49,208 nucleotides of DNA from the NCBI GenBank assembly GCA_004554075.1, contig SFOB01000015.1:1-49208 (forward strand), given 5' to 3'. Of the stretch, positions 33,969-41,762 are shown one piece after another. The position numbers and the translations under genes are program-made. Under the pieces are notes generated by a model. That model made no database searches, was not told where the DNA came from, and saw only the letters and a program-made list of their open reading frames with translations. The DNA comes from Treponema sp. (GTDB lineage Bacteria; Spirochaetota; Spirochaetia; Treponematales; Treponemataceae). Every line of letters begins with the position of its first letter. Position 1 is the stretch's first letter.

Positions 33969-34208
33969 GACTCCTGCATTATAAATCCTGTCGTAAATGT
34001 TGGCGTAGTTAGGACAGAGATGTCCGGCTCACGTGAAAAATCCCTATTGGGCTGCATCGAGGGGTATTTGGCGCTTAGCCATAAAAAAAATCCGAGGATT
34101 TTGCGAAGCAAAACCGCAGGATTTTTACACAAAAACCAGCTCGCCCGCAGCCCAATAGGAATTTTTCGCGGGAGTTAGTGATACGATTTTTTTCATAATG
34201 CAGGAGTC
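33969..34208. repeat. Large nested inverted-repeat element upstream of tRNA-Cys
   Basis: The 300-plus base gap after 33920 holds no gene. Concentric arms are: GACTCCTGCATTA and complement (33969-33981, 34196-34208), AAAAAT-CCTATTGGGCTGC and its nearly complementary partner (34036-34055, 34147-34166), and an inner hairpin about 34083-34125 around TTTTGCGAAGCAAAA. It resembles the element at 36211 in its GCATTATAAAT arm. Confidence 0.85.
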
Positions 34209-34265
34209 AGAGTTACCTGAATATGTTTTATAATTCGGAAGCCCGATGATTTTACAATTCATATA

Positions 34266-34294
34266 TTGACAAACATTACCATCTTCTATATATT
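34266..34294 (+). promoter_or_regulatory. Promoter of tRNA-Cys
   Basis: TTGACA (34266-34271), 17 bases, TATATT (34289-34294), ending about 16 bases before the tRNA. It is nearly consensus. Confidence 0.75.
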
Positions 34295-34310
34295 AAACAT
34301 ACATTTTTTT

Positions 34311-34382
34311 GGTGTGGTACCCAAGCGGTAAGGGATCGGTCTGCAAAACCGTCATTGGTAGGTTCGACTCCTATCCACACCT
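34311..34382 (+). tRNA. tRNA-Cys(GCA)
   Basis: A seven-pair acceptor stem GGTGTGG/CCACACC, an anticodon loop CTGCAAA with anticodon GCA, and a T-arm with GGTTCGACTCC. The CCA end is not encoded. One T-T mismatch occurs at the base of the anticodon stem. Confidence 0.95.
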
Positions 34383-34387
34383 CTTCT

Positions 34388-34419
34388 AAAAGAACTTCCT
34401 TGTGAAGTTCTTTTTTTTT
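34388..34419 (+). terminator. Terminator of the tRNA-Cys transcript
   Basis: AAAGAACTTC/GAAGTTCTTT stem with a CTTGT-type loop and a run of nine T. Confidence 0.85.
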
Positions 34420-34524
34420 GCATAATCAGAATTTCGCCTTATGCCTCTCTCCAGTCCGCCAATTGAAAGAAATGCTTAAATATAATAAAATATTATATGT
34501 CAGTCTAGCAACGTGTTTTGCCCG

Positions 34525-34665
34525 GGCTGATTCTCTGGAGAGTTCCCACATTCCGGTGGGACGCCGAAGGGTTAGGAAGCAGATTTGCACTATTGATGCA
34601 AGGCTCTTTTGATATCTCAGGCACCAAGGACAGAGTCATTTAAAGACGTCCTGTTTACTCTTTGG
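34525..34665 (+). promoter_or_regulatory. Glycine riboswitch (single full aptamer)
   Basis: This 34.4-34.7 kb gap holds no gene. The aptamer core is clear: CTCTGGAGAG (34533-34542), CGCCGAAGG (34562-34570), ATCTCAGGCA near 34614, and GGACAGAG (34628-34635). P1 is CTCTG with CAGAG. Just after it, CTCTTTGGAGAG (34658-34669) echoes the aptamer start and runs into the terminator, as if a second aptamer had been lost. It controls the AGCS symporter downstream, whose substrates include glycine. Confidence 0.93.
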
Positions 34666-34666
34666 A

Positions 34667-34712
34667 GAGCAGAATTTCGCAGAACTTTTGCGAAGTCTGC
34701 TCTTATTTTTTT
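34667..34712 (+). terminator. Riboswitch expression-platform terminator
   Basis: GAGCAGA and TTCGCA arms pair with TGCGAA and TCTGCTC, followed by TTATTTTTTT. It ends about 20 bases before the symporter start, so glycine binding presumably prevents its formation. Confidence 0.85.
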
Positions 34713-34731
34713 ATAAAGGATAAACAAAACA

Positions 34732-36150
34732 ATGTTTGAACAAATCCTTAACACTATCGACGACGTTGTATGGGGAATCCCTACAATCGCCCTTATTCTT
34801 GTTACCGGTATCGTAATGACAATTGCGACACGCGGTATTCAGTTTACAAAACTTGGCCGTGCTTTTAAGAGCATCTTCAAGGAAAACGAAGGAAAGGGAG
34901 AGCTTTCCGGCTTCTCTGCACTTTGTACAGCTCTTTCTGCAACAATTGGTACTGGTAACATCGTTGGTGTTGCTACTGCTATTCTTGCCGGTGGTCCTGG
35001 TGCTCTCTTCTGGATGTGGGTTGCTGCCCTTCTTGGTACTGCTACAAAGTATGCAGAATGTATGCTTTCTATTAAGTACCGCGAAGTAAAGGAAGACGGT
35101 CACGTTCTTGGTGGACCTTTCTATGTAATTGAAAAGGGTATGGGTAAAAACTGGAAATGGCTTGCAATTCTCTTTGCTATTTTCGGAACTCTCGTAGGAC
35201 TTTTTGGAATTGGTACTTTCACACAGGTAAACGGTATTTGTGGTGCTATTCAGAATGCATTCGATGCAGACAAGGCTCACATTGCATTTACAATTGGTGA
35301 AAACTCTTATACATGGGCAACAGTAATTGGTGGTGCTGTAATCACAATTGCTACTGCTTTGGTTTTGATTGGTGGTCTTAAGCGTATTTCTAAGGTTGCA
35401 GAAAAGGTTGTTCCTGTAATGGCTGTAATCTATGTATTCCTTGGTGTTTCTGTAATTATCATGAACGCTACTCGTGTTCCAGCTGCTTTCGCTTTGATTT
35501 TCAAGGGAGCATTTGGTGTAGACACTGGTGTTAAGGCTATTGCCGGTGCTGCTGCCGGAACAATCATCCGTATGGCTATGCAGAAGGGTATTGCCCGCGG
35601 TATCTTCTCTAACGAAGCTGGTCTTGGATCTGCTCCAATTGCTGCTGCTGCCGTTCAGACAGAAGAGCCTGTAGAGCAGGGTATGGTAAACATGACTGGT
35701 ACTGTAATTGATACTCTTATCATCTGTACAATGACTGGTCTTTCAATCGTTCTTGCCGGTGGTGATGTTTGGAACAGCGGTGCAACTGGTGCTGCCCTTA
35801 CTTCACGCGCTTTCTCTGCAATCCTCGGTGGTGACAACATTTCTGTTCAGTTCCTCCTTATGCTTTGTCTGGTATTCTTTGCTTTCACAACAATTCTTGG
35901 ATGGGACTACTACTCAGAAAAGTGTCTTGAATATTTGACTGGCGGAAATATGGCAGTTGTAAAGGTTTATCGCTGGCTTTACATTGCTGCTGTTGCAATT
36001 GGACCTTACATGACAATTTCTGCAGTATGGACAATTGCCGACATCACAAACGGTTTGATGGCTATTCCAAACTGTATTTCGCTGATTGTTTTGAGCGGTC
36101 TTGTAGCTAAAGAAACTAAAGCATATTTTGATAAATATCCAAAATTGTAG
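34732..36150 (+). CDS. Sodium:alanine/glycine symporter (AGCS family)
   Basis: A 472-residue inner-membrane transporter with about 10-11 helices. AGCS signatures are GGPGALFWMWVAALLGTATK and FSNEAGLGSAPIAAAA. It couples sodium entry to alanine or glycine uptake. A glycine riboswitch with its own terminator sits immediately upstream, so glycine is a likely substrate and inducer. No co-transcribed gene follows; a long repeat region separates it from the PilZ gene. Confidence 0.95.
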   Translation: MFEQILNTIDDVVWGIPTIALILVTGIVMTIATRGIQFTKLGRAFKSIFKENEGKGELSGFSALCTALSATIGTGNIVGVATAILAGGPGALFWMWVAALLGTATKYAECMLSIKYREVKEDGHVLGGPFYVIEKGMGKNWKWLAILFAIFGTLVGLFGIGTFTQVNGICGAIQNAFDADKAHIAFTIGENSYTWATVIGGAVITIATALVLIGGLKRISKVAEKVVPVMAVIYVFLGVSVIIMNATRVPAAFALIFKGAFGVDTGVKAIAGAAAGTIIRMAMQKGIARGIFSNEAGLGSAPIAAAAVQTEEPVEQGMVNMTGTVIDTLIICTMTGLSIVLAGGDVWNSGATGAALTSRAFSAILGGDNISVQFLLMLCLVFFAFTTILGWDYYSEKCLEYLTGGNMAVVKVYRWLYIAAVAIGPYMTISAVWTIADITNGLMAIPNCISLIVLSGLVAKETKAYFDKYPKL

Positions 36151-36210
36151 TTTAGATATTTGAAACACTTCCGTTTCAGAGAAAAGAACTCTGGGTGATT
36201 ATCATTGTTG

Positions 36211-36447
36211 CAGCATTATAAATGATTTCAGTAATGCTGGCGCGAGGGAGCGGGGCGTGGTTCAAAAACACTCTTTTTGTGGCTGCCGCTGAGCGGCAGT
36301 TCCATAGTTTCTATGCCACAAAAAGCGTGTAGCGCACAGTTCCATAGTTTCTATGCCACAAAAAGCGTGTAGCGCATTATTGCGCGGTTTTGAATCACGC
36401 AGCCGTGACTGGGAGCCAGTGTTTTGGGAATTTGTTTTATAATGCTG
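36211..36447. repeat. Nested inverted-repeat element with a perfect 40-base tandem duplication
   Basis: The gap after 36150 has no gene. Concentric arms: CAGCATTATAAA (36211-36222) with 36436-36447; GCGTGGTTCAAAA (36255-36267) with 36388-36400; CTTTTTGTGG (36273-36282) with CCACAAAAAG (36316-36325, and again 36356-36365); and inner hairpin CTGCCGCTGAGCGGCAG (36283-36299). The 40-base unit 36297-36336 is repeated exactly at 36337-36376. Confidence 0.9.
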
Positions 36448-36525
36448 GCGCGATGGTGAATTTGCCCGGAGTTTTTTTGTTTGACTGATATTTCTTGGCA
36501 AGTGTATAATATATAGAATACAGCT

Positions 36526-37242
36526 ATGGAATCTCGTGAAAACCCACTGTTTGGACGGAAAATATTCTTTGTAAGTCCTTCATACATCATGGAAAAATAT
36601 CTCATAGAAAAGCTTCGACAGAATGAGTACGAGGCTTATATTCTTAAGGATATTAAAAAAGTAAAGAATGTTCTTGCTAAATATCCGGATTCCATGTGTT
36701 TTATAAACATTGATGAAGAGTTTTCATATTCCGCATGGTTCAATTTCATGAAAAGCTTTCAGGATTCATCGGCAATAAGCGGAATTTACCTTGGCATTAT
36801 TACAGATTCTGCAACTTGGGAAGATAAAGATAAGTTTATTATGAACATAAAGCTTCCGGGTGGTTTTAATCAGTTTGATAAAACTGAAAAATTCCTTACT
36901 AATTTCATAAAAATTCTTGATTTGAATGGTGCAAAAGGCCGCCGTAAATACCTGCGTTTTGATACAAGAGGCGCCGGGGACGTAAGCGGTTACATGACTT
37001 CTCAGGGAAAACTTTATACTATTAATGTAAAAGATATTTCGAGTGTGGGCTTTGCCATTACATATAAGCAGGAAATCATGAATCTTTTCCAGAAGAATAC
37101 CCTGATCAGAAATCTTTGTATTTCTGTGGGTAGAAAATCTATGGTTTGTTCCTGCATTGTTTTTAATACACAGCCGAACCCGGATGGCACTGCAATGTCG
37201 GTTCTTATGCTGACAAATGAAAATCCGGAAATGGAAGGCTGA
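36526..37242 (+). CDS. PilZ-domain c-di-GMP-binding protein
   Basis: A 238-residue cytoplasmic protein. The first 130 residues look like a receiver- or YcgR-N-like domain without the phospho-Asp signature. From about residue 143 a PilZ domain follows: RRKYLR (RxxxR) and KDISSVGFAI (DxSxxG), both needed to bind c-di-GMP. It may affect motility or envelope behaviour in response to c-di-GMP, the pool shaped by the EAL protein at 16549. A small acidic protein gene overlaps its stop. Confidence 0.88.
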   Translation: MESRENPLFGRKIFFVSPSYIMEKYLIEKLRQNEYEAYILKDIKKVKNVLAKYPDSMCFINIDEEFSYSAWFNFMKSFQDSSAISGIYLGIITDSATWEDKDKFIMNIKLPGGFNQFDKTEKFLTNFIKILDLNGAKGRRKYLRFDTRGAGDVSGYMTSQGKLYTINVKDISSVGFAITYKQEIMNLFQKNTLIRNLCISVGRKSMVCSCIVFNTQPNPDGTAMSVLMLTNENPEMEG

Positions 37243-37442
37243 TGAATTCTGTTATAGAAACAGTTGAAAAGGATACTGCTTCTTATGCTCAGCCGGATGA
37301 ATATTCAAAACTGATTGCTGTACGTGACAGAAATTATGATGAACTGATTCCAGTTGATGAACTGGATGATCCTGACAGCCTTGCTTCTGATGGAGAGGGA
37401 CATTCTAAGTTCACCGGCAACCTCGATGATGACCTCTTGTAA
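37242..37442 (+). CDS. Small acidic protein coupled to the PilZ gene
   Basis: A 66-residue, strongly acidic protein (NLDDDLL end, DELDDPDSL). Its ATG overlaps the PilZ stop (TGATG), which supports real translation. I recognise no domain. It could be a PilZ partner, or a small regulatory peptide. Confidence 0.55.
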   Translation: MNSVIETVEKDTASYAQPDEYSKLIAVRDRNYDELIPVDELDDPDSLASDGEGHSKFTGNLDDDLL

Positions 37443-37444
37443 GA

Positions 37445-37540
37445 GGGGCGTTGCGGGGAGTCCCCGCTGGGTGGGGTAGCGGACAAGCAACAAAGCGAAG
37501 CGACTTGCTTGGGAGCGAGGGGCGGGGCTCCGCCCCCCCT
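37445..37540. repeat. GC-rich intergenic repeat with TAGCG core (copy 3, expanded)
   Basis: Same order as 3335-3410: GGGG hairpin, GGGTAGCG, and a GGGCGGGGCTCCGCCCC hairpin. An extra AAGCAA/TTGCTT hairpin (around 37485-37510) is inserted. It lies between the small acidic gene and the Prs-family gene. Confidence 0.75.
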
Positions 37541-37608
37541 ATACCTACTTCCTAAACCTCTAAAAATCTGATATATTCTAATTATCCCACTATATAAAGA
37601 GGTTCAAT

Positions 37609-38847
37609 ATGCCTTATACAGAACCAACAAGTCTAGCGATTGTTGCGTGTCCTGGTGGCGAAGCTTTCGCCAATGAAGTCATAACGCACCTTAAACACAT
37701 GTACAAACACCGCTTCACATTGAAGAACGATGTATTGTCAAAGCGTTATGAGCTGACTAAAGAAGAGCTTGTGAACAGAATCAATCTGCAGAACGATTTG
37801 CAGACGTCTGATCTGTGCATAAGAGGTGCAACCGATAAGTACCGTCCGCCTGTTTTCAAGGTAAATGCACGGTTTACTTATTTTGCCAATGGTGAGGTGA
37901 AAACTGAGTTGTTGGATACAGTCCGCGGAAAGGATGTTTTTATTTTCCAGGATGTAGAAAACCACGAAGTACTTTCTCTCAACGGTGGTGCAAACAAGGT
38001 AAAGATGACTGTAAATGATCACCTTGTTTCCCTGCTTGTAACGATTGATGCGGTTCGCATTGCGGGTGCTGAAAAGATCACTCTGGTTGTTCCAGCTTAC
38101 CCTTATGCAAGACAGCATAAACGTAAAGGCCGCGAGGGACTTACTGCAAGTCTGCTTGCCCACATTTACGAGATGCAGAGCGTTGACCGAATCATCACTT
38201 TGGACCTCCATTCGCGCGAGATTGTTAATGCTTTCTCGAGCTGTAATCTTGATAACCTTCATGCCAGCTATCAGATTATCCGCGAGCTTTCTAAGATTGT
38301 GGATTTGACTGGAAAAACAGAAGACCTTGTTATTGTTTCTCCTGATACTGGTGCTATTGATAGAAATAAATTTTATGCCAGCGGTTTGAAACTGCCGCTC
38401 GCTATGATCTACAAGGAGCGCGATTACTCTATCGTAACTCAGGATGCTCATTCTACAAACATTAAGTCTGTAAAGCTCCTCGGTGACGTTAAGGGCAAGG
38501 TTGCCTTCCTTGCTGATGATATGCTTGGAACTGGTGGAACTCTTCTTAAAGCTATGGAGTTCCTTAAGGGACAGGGTGCGACAAAGGTTATTTGTGCCAT
38601 TTCGCTTCCTTTCTTTACCGGCGATGCTATCAAGAACTTTGATGAAGCCTATGAGAAGGGCCTCTTCTACCGCATTATTGGTACTAACGCTGTTTACCAC
38701 GAAGAGCTTTTGAAGCGCGAATGGTACATCAGTACAGACGTAAGCGGCCTCTTCGCAAACGTAATCACTCGTATTCACTACAACCAGTCGCTCAGTGAAC
38801 TGCTTGATAATAGAAATATTATTGAGAAGGTGGTTAAGCACGAGTAA
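37609..38847 (+). CDS. prs: Ribose-phosphate pyrophosphokinase (long Prs type)
   Basis: Makes PRPP from ribose 5-phosphate and ATP for nucleotide, His and Trp synthesis. At 412 residues it is about 100 longer than the usual 310-320, as in some spirochaete and related Prs proteins. YPYARQHKRKGREG matches the ATP/ribose region, LDLHSREIVNAF the metal site and LADDMLGTGGT the PRPP loop. The extension is mostly N-terminal and before DTVRGKDVFIFQD. It is followed by an overlapping FGGY-like kinase gene. Confidence 0.9.
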   Translation: MPYTEPTSLAIVACPGGEAFANEVITHLKHMYKHRFTLKNDVLSKRYELTKEELVNRINLQNDLQTSDLCIRGATDKYRPPVFKVNARFTYFANGEVKTELLDTVRGKDVFIFQDVENHEVLSLNGGANKVKMTVNDHLVSLLVTIDAVRIAGAEKITLVVPAYPYARQHKRKGREGLTASLLAHIYEMQSVDRIITLDLHSREIVNAFSSCNLDNLHASYQIIRELSKIVDLTGKTEDLVIVSPDTGAIDRNKFYASGLKLPLAMIYKERDYSIVTQDAHSTNIKSVKLLGDVKGKVAFLADDMLGTGGTLLKAMEFLKGQGATKVICAISLPFFTGDAIKNFDEAYEKGLFYRIIGTNAVYHEELLKREWYISTDVSGLFANVITRIHYNQSLSELLDNRNIIEKVVKHE

Positions 38848-39931
38848 CGCTGTCCTTGTTGTGGACATCGGAACGACCTCGCTTAAGGCAGCCTTAATAA
38901 CTGCTAAGGGCGAGGTCGTTGCTTTTTGTTCCATTCCATTTGAAGAGCCTCATGACCGCTTTGTTGCCACTTCCTGGTATGATGTTTTTATGCGGGCTAA
39001 AGAAGAAGTGACTCGAGGTCAGCAGAATCTGAAGATAAGCGGTATTGCCATTTCTGGTAACGGGCCTACTGTTGTAACTGACTGCGGTCTTACCTTGCTC
39101 TGGAATGAGGACACCAGCGGCGTGATGGGGGGTGTGCCGTCTTGCGCCCGCAGCTCTCTTTTTATTCCAAAAATCCTTTCGATTAAAAATCAATTTCCGG
39201 CGGTCTGGAAAAAATCTAAAAAACTTTTTTCTGGTCCTGAATATCTGATTTATGTTCTTACAGGTAATGCTGTTACGATACTTCCCGAGGCTCGTTTTGA
39301 AGCTGCTTACTGGAATGATGAAATGCTTGATGCCTGTGGTATCAAAAAAAATCTTCTGCCGCCTTTTGTCGGGCCGGGTTCTGTCTGCGGTACATTTGAA
39401 GACTGTCCTGTAATTGCCGGTGGACCTGATTTTGTTGTTGCTCTGATTGGAACGGGTACTTTGCAGGCGGGGCGACTTTGTGACCGCTGCGGCAGCTCTG
39501 AGGGACTGAACTTCTGTACTGACCGCGTTTTGCAGGGGCAGGGGCTTCGTATTCTGCCATCTGTAATTCCGGGGCTTTGGAATGCTTCTTATCTGATTCC
39601 TGACAGTGGAGAGCTTAGTGAAGAAGAAAGGCTTGCAGAGGTGGCGCGGGGAATTACCTGTCTGAGACAGTCTGCCAAAGAGGCTGGGGTAGACTTTCCT
39701 GATGAAATGGCTGTAACCGGCGGTCAGACTAATGATGAGCTTTTGCTGCGGGAAAAGGCAGAGCGGCTAGAAATGAAGATTTTGCGTCCGGCTGGCGGCC
39801 ACTTTGTCCACAGCGAACTTATGGGAGATGCCTGCGCGGCCTGGTACGGACTTGGCCTTTACTCTTCTTTGCCGGATGCTGCAGATCATATTGTGAGACA
39901 GGAGCCTTACACAGGAGCTGGAACCTTATGA
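38795..39931 (+). CDS. FGGY-like carbohydrate kinase, short form
   Basis: A 378-residue protein of the actin/hexokinase fold. VVDIGTTSLKAAL (phosphate 1 loop), IAISGNGPTVV, and a C-terminal AVTGGQTNDELL with GDACAAWYGLG match the FGGY kinases. The family is usually about 490-500 residues, so the middle is shortened. The start is uncertain: the frame opens at GTG 38795, 53 bases into prs, and TTG codons occur at 38804 and 38822. A GAGAAGG site (38824-38830) has no good start codon 5-10 bases on. Coupled translation with prs is likely. Substrate unknown. Confidence 0.7.
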   Translation: MNCLIIEILLRRWLSTSNAVLVVDIGTTSLKAALITAKGEVVAFCSIPFEEPHDRFVATSWYDVFMRAKEEVTRGQQNLKISGIAISGNGPTVVTDCGLTLLWNEDTSGVMGGVPSCARSSLFIPKILSIKNQFPAVWKKSKKLFSGPEYLIYVLTGNAVTILPEARFEAAYWNDEMLDACGIKKNLLPPFVGPGSVCGTFEDCPVIAGGPDFVVALIGTGTLQAGRLCDRCGSSEGLNFCTDRVLQGQGLRILPSVIPGLWNASYLIPDSGELSEEERLAEVARGITCLRQSAKEAGVDFPDEMAVTGGQTNDELLLREKAERLEMKILRPAGGHFVHSELMGDACAAWYGLGLYSSLPDAADHIVRQEPYTGAGTL

Positions 39932-40578
39932 AAATCTATAAAATCCCAACTGACCTTCGCGCTTTTATTTTTGATATAGATTCAACTCTTTATACTAACC
40001 AGACTTATGCCTTTGAACAGGTGGACTGTCAGGTGCGACAGTTTGCTAAGGAGAGAGGCATTAGCGCGGATGAAGCCCGCCGCATGGTTGCAGATTACCG
40101 AAAGAAGTTTGCGGCTGAGCATGAGGGCAGTAAGGTAAGTCTTGGAAATACTCTGCTTGCCTTTGGAGTTCCTATTGAACAGAGCGTACAGTGGAGACGC
40201 GAGCTTTTAGAGCCTGCTGATTTTCTTGGCCGGGACGAAAGGCTTATAGAAACGCTTAAAGGGTTGCAGGAAAAATATCAGCTTATCTGCGTTACTAATA
40301 ATCCTGTTCTGCCGGCCAGAAAGACTCTGGATGCTATTGGCATTTCAGAATTCTTCCCGGAAATTGTAGGGCTTGATACCTGCTTTAAGTCTAAGCCTGC
40401 CCTGGAACCTTTTGAGACTGCCGTTGAACGTCTTGGGGGCGGCATAAAAGCCGAAAATTGCCTTGCCGTGGGCGACCGTTACGATATGGACATCAAATTG
40501 CCTCTGGAAATGGGTATGGGAGGCATTTTGGTATCTGGTGTAGAAGAAGTATACCAAATTTCTAAAAGTGTGTTATAA
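39928..40578 (+). CDS. HAD-superfamily hydrolase (pyrimidine 5'-nucleotidase-like)
   Basis: A 216-residue HAD hydrolase. FIFDIDSTLYTN is motif I with both Asp residues, VTNNP is motif II, FKSKPALEPF holds the motif III Lys, and VGDRYDMDI is motif IV. The C1 helical cap between about 20 and 90 fits the pyrimidine 5'-nucleotidase or phosphoglycolate-phosphatase groups. The ATG overlaps the FGGY stop (ATGA), so the two are translationally coupled. Confidence 0.88.
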   Translation: MKIYKIPTDLRAFIFDIDSTLYTNQTYAFEQVDCQVRQFAKERGISADEARRMVADYRKKFAAEHEGSKVSLGNTLLAFGVPIEQSVQWRRELLEPADFLGRDERLIETLKGLQEKYQLICVTNNPVLPARKTLDAIGISEFFPEIVGLDTCFKSKPALEPFETAVERLGGGIKAENCLAVGDRYDMDIKLPLEMGMGGILVSGVEEVYQISKSVL

Positions 40579-40587
40579 TATATAGTA

Positions 40588-41430
40588 ATGAAAACGCGTC
40601 CATTCATTTCTAACATTGAATTGACCAATGACGGCCATCTATCTCTTTTCTTTTTAGGTACGGGAAACGCTTTTACTAAAACTGCGTTTCAAACAAACCT
40701 CCTTATCATTAAAGGACAAAATCATATTCTGGTTGATTGCGGAACTCTGTGTTCTTATGCCTTTGAAAATATGTATAATGGTAAAATCACAGATATCAAA
40801 AATCTTCTTTTGACTCATCCGCATGCAGATCATATTGGTGGTGTTGAAGAGATGGCCCTCGCAGGAAAATACATCACTAAGCGTAAGCTGAATCTTGTTA
40901 TTACCGACGAGTTTAAAAAGGCTTTGTGGAATGAATCTTTGCGTGGTGGCATTCAATACAGTGAAGAAGGCAGAATGACTTTTGATGATTATTTTAATCA
41001 GATTAAGCCGGTAAAAATTCAGAAAAAGCCTTTTGAAATGTACGAAGCTGATGTTGAAAATGTCAATATAAAGCTTTTTAGAACCCGCCATGTTACTACG
41101 AGAAAAAATTCCTTTAAACATTCTCAAATTTCCTATGGACTGATTATTGATGATAGGATATTATTTACAGCCGACACTCAGTTTAATCGACCGCAGCTTA
41201 AGTTCCTGCTGGAAAAATTCCCTAAAATTGAAGTGATTTTCCACGATTGCGATGTTATGGGCTATTCCCGTGGTGTTCATGCCGCTTATGATGAGCTGGT
41301 AACTCTGCCAAAGGAAATTAAGGCCAAGACTATTTTGTGCCATTATTCCGAAGCCGTAAACACGATTGATGCTCTGGTAGACGGTTTCTGCGGCCTGGCA
41401 AAGCACTGGGTGTATTATGATTTTGAATAA
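40588..41430 (+). CDS. Metallo-beta-lactamase-fold hydrolase
   Basis: A 280-residue MBL-fold protein. LTHPHADHIGG supplies HxHxDH, VDCG and ADTQF are further metal-site motifs, and IFHDCDV plus ILCHYSE give the later ligands. It resembles RNase Z-like or phosphodiesterase-type family members, but lacks the tRNase exosite arm. It begins nine bases after the HAD gene, so it probably ends this operon. Function unassigned. Confidence 0.85.
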   Translation: MKTRPFISNIELTNDGHLSLFFLGTGNAFTKTAFQTNLLIIKGQNHILVDCGTLCSYAFENMYNGKITDIKNLLLTHPHADHIGGVEEMALAGKYITKRKLNLVITDEFKKALWNESLRGGIQYSEEGRMTFDDYFNQIKPVKIQKKPFEMYEADVENVNIKLFRTRHVTTRKNSFKHSQISYGLIIDDRILFTADTQFNRPQLKFLLEKFPKIEVIFHDCDVMGYSRGVHAAYDELVTLPKEIKAKTILCHYSEAVNTIDALVDGFCGLAKHWVYYDFE

Positions 41431-41436
41431 GGAAAT

Positions 41437-41461
41437 GGTAGTGCAGTCGAGTCGAGCACTT
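41437..41461 (+). pseudogene. tRNA-Arg remnant, 3' half only
   Basis: GGTAGTGCAGTCGAGTCG resembles the variable/T-arm end of the intact tRNA-Arg at 41666 (GGTAGTGCGTTCGAGTCG). It is only 25 bases, right after the MBL gene. Confidence 0.6.
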
Positions 41462-41496
41462 GAAATATGCGATTCGAATTTTATTGTAAACTTTTA

Positions 41497-41618
41497 GGTC
41501 CTGTAGCTCACTTGGATAGAGCGGGGCTATAAGTAAAATGCTAAAAACTTCGCTGGCGCAAAGTTTTTTTAACGCATTTTGCTATTGTAATACCTAAGCA
41601 TCAGGTAGTGCGTTCGAG
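41497..41618 (+). pseudogene. Decayed tRNA-Arg copy split by a hairpin insertion
   Basis: The 5' part (41497-41524) and 3' part (41593-41618) match the intact tRNA-Arg closely in the D-arm and variable/T-arm. They are separated by about 68 bases forming concentric arms AAAATGC/GCATTTT and AAAAACTT/AAAGTTTTT around CGCTGGCGC. The anticodon stem no longer pairs, and the acceptor end is not restored. Spacers after this copy and after the 41437 fragment are similar to each other. Confidence 0.75.
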
Positions 41619-41665
41619 AAGTGTACTTATAAATATGCGACTCGAATATTAAGTGTAATTTATTA

Positions 41666-41739
41666 GGCTCTGTAGCTCATCTGGATAGAGCGGTTGCCTC
41701 CTAAGCAACAGGTAGTGCGTTCGAGTCGCATCAGAGTCA
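41666..41739 (+). tRNA. tRNA-Arg(CCT)
   Basis: A GGCTCTG/CAGAGTC acceptor stem, D-arm GCTC/GAGC, anticodon stem GTTGC/GCAAC with loop CTCCTAA (anticodon CCT), and T-arm with TTCGAGT. CCA is not encoded. The next gene starts 24 bases downstream, with no room for a promoter, so they probably share a transcript. Confidence 0.95.
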
Positions 41740-41762
41740 AATTCAAATAAACGGAGAATATT

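Noticed and set aside
36297..36376. CRISPR array from tandem repeats
   Set aside because: Two abutting 40-base copies without spacers and no cas genes; it is a simple tandem duplication in a palindrome element.
41497..41618. A functional tRNA with an intron
   Set aside because: After removing the insert the anticodon stem and acceptor do not pair properly and the 3' end diverges.
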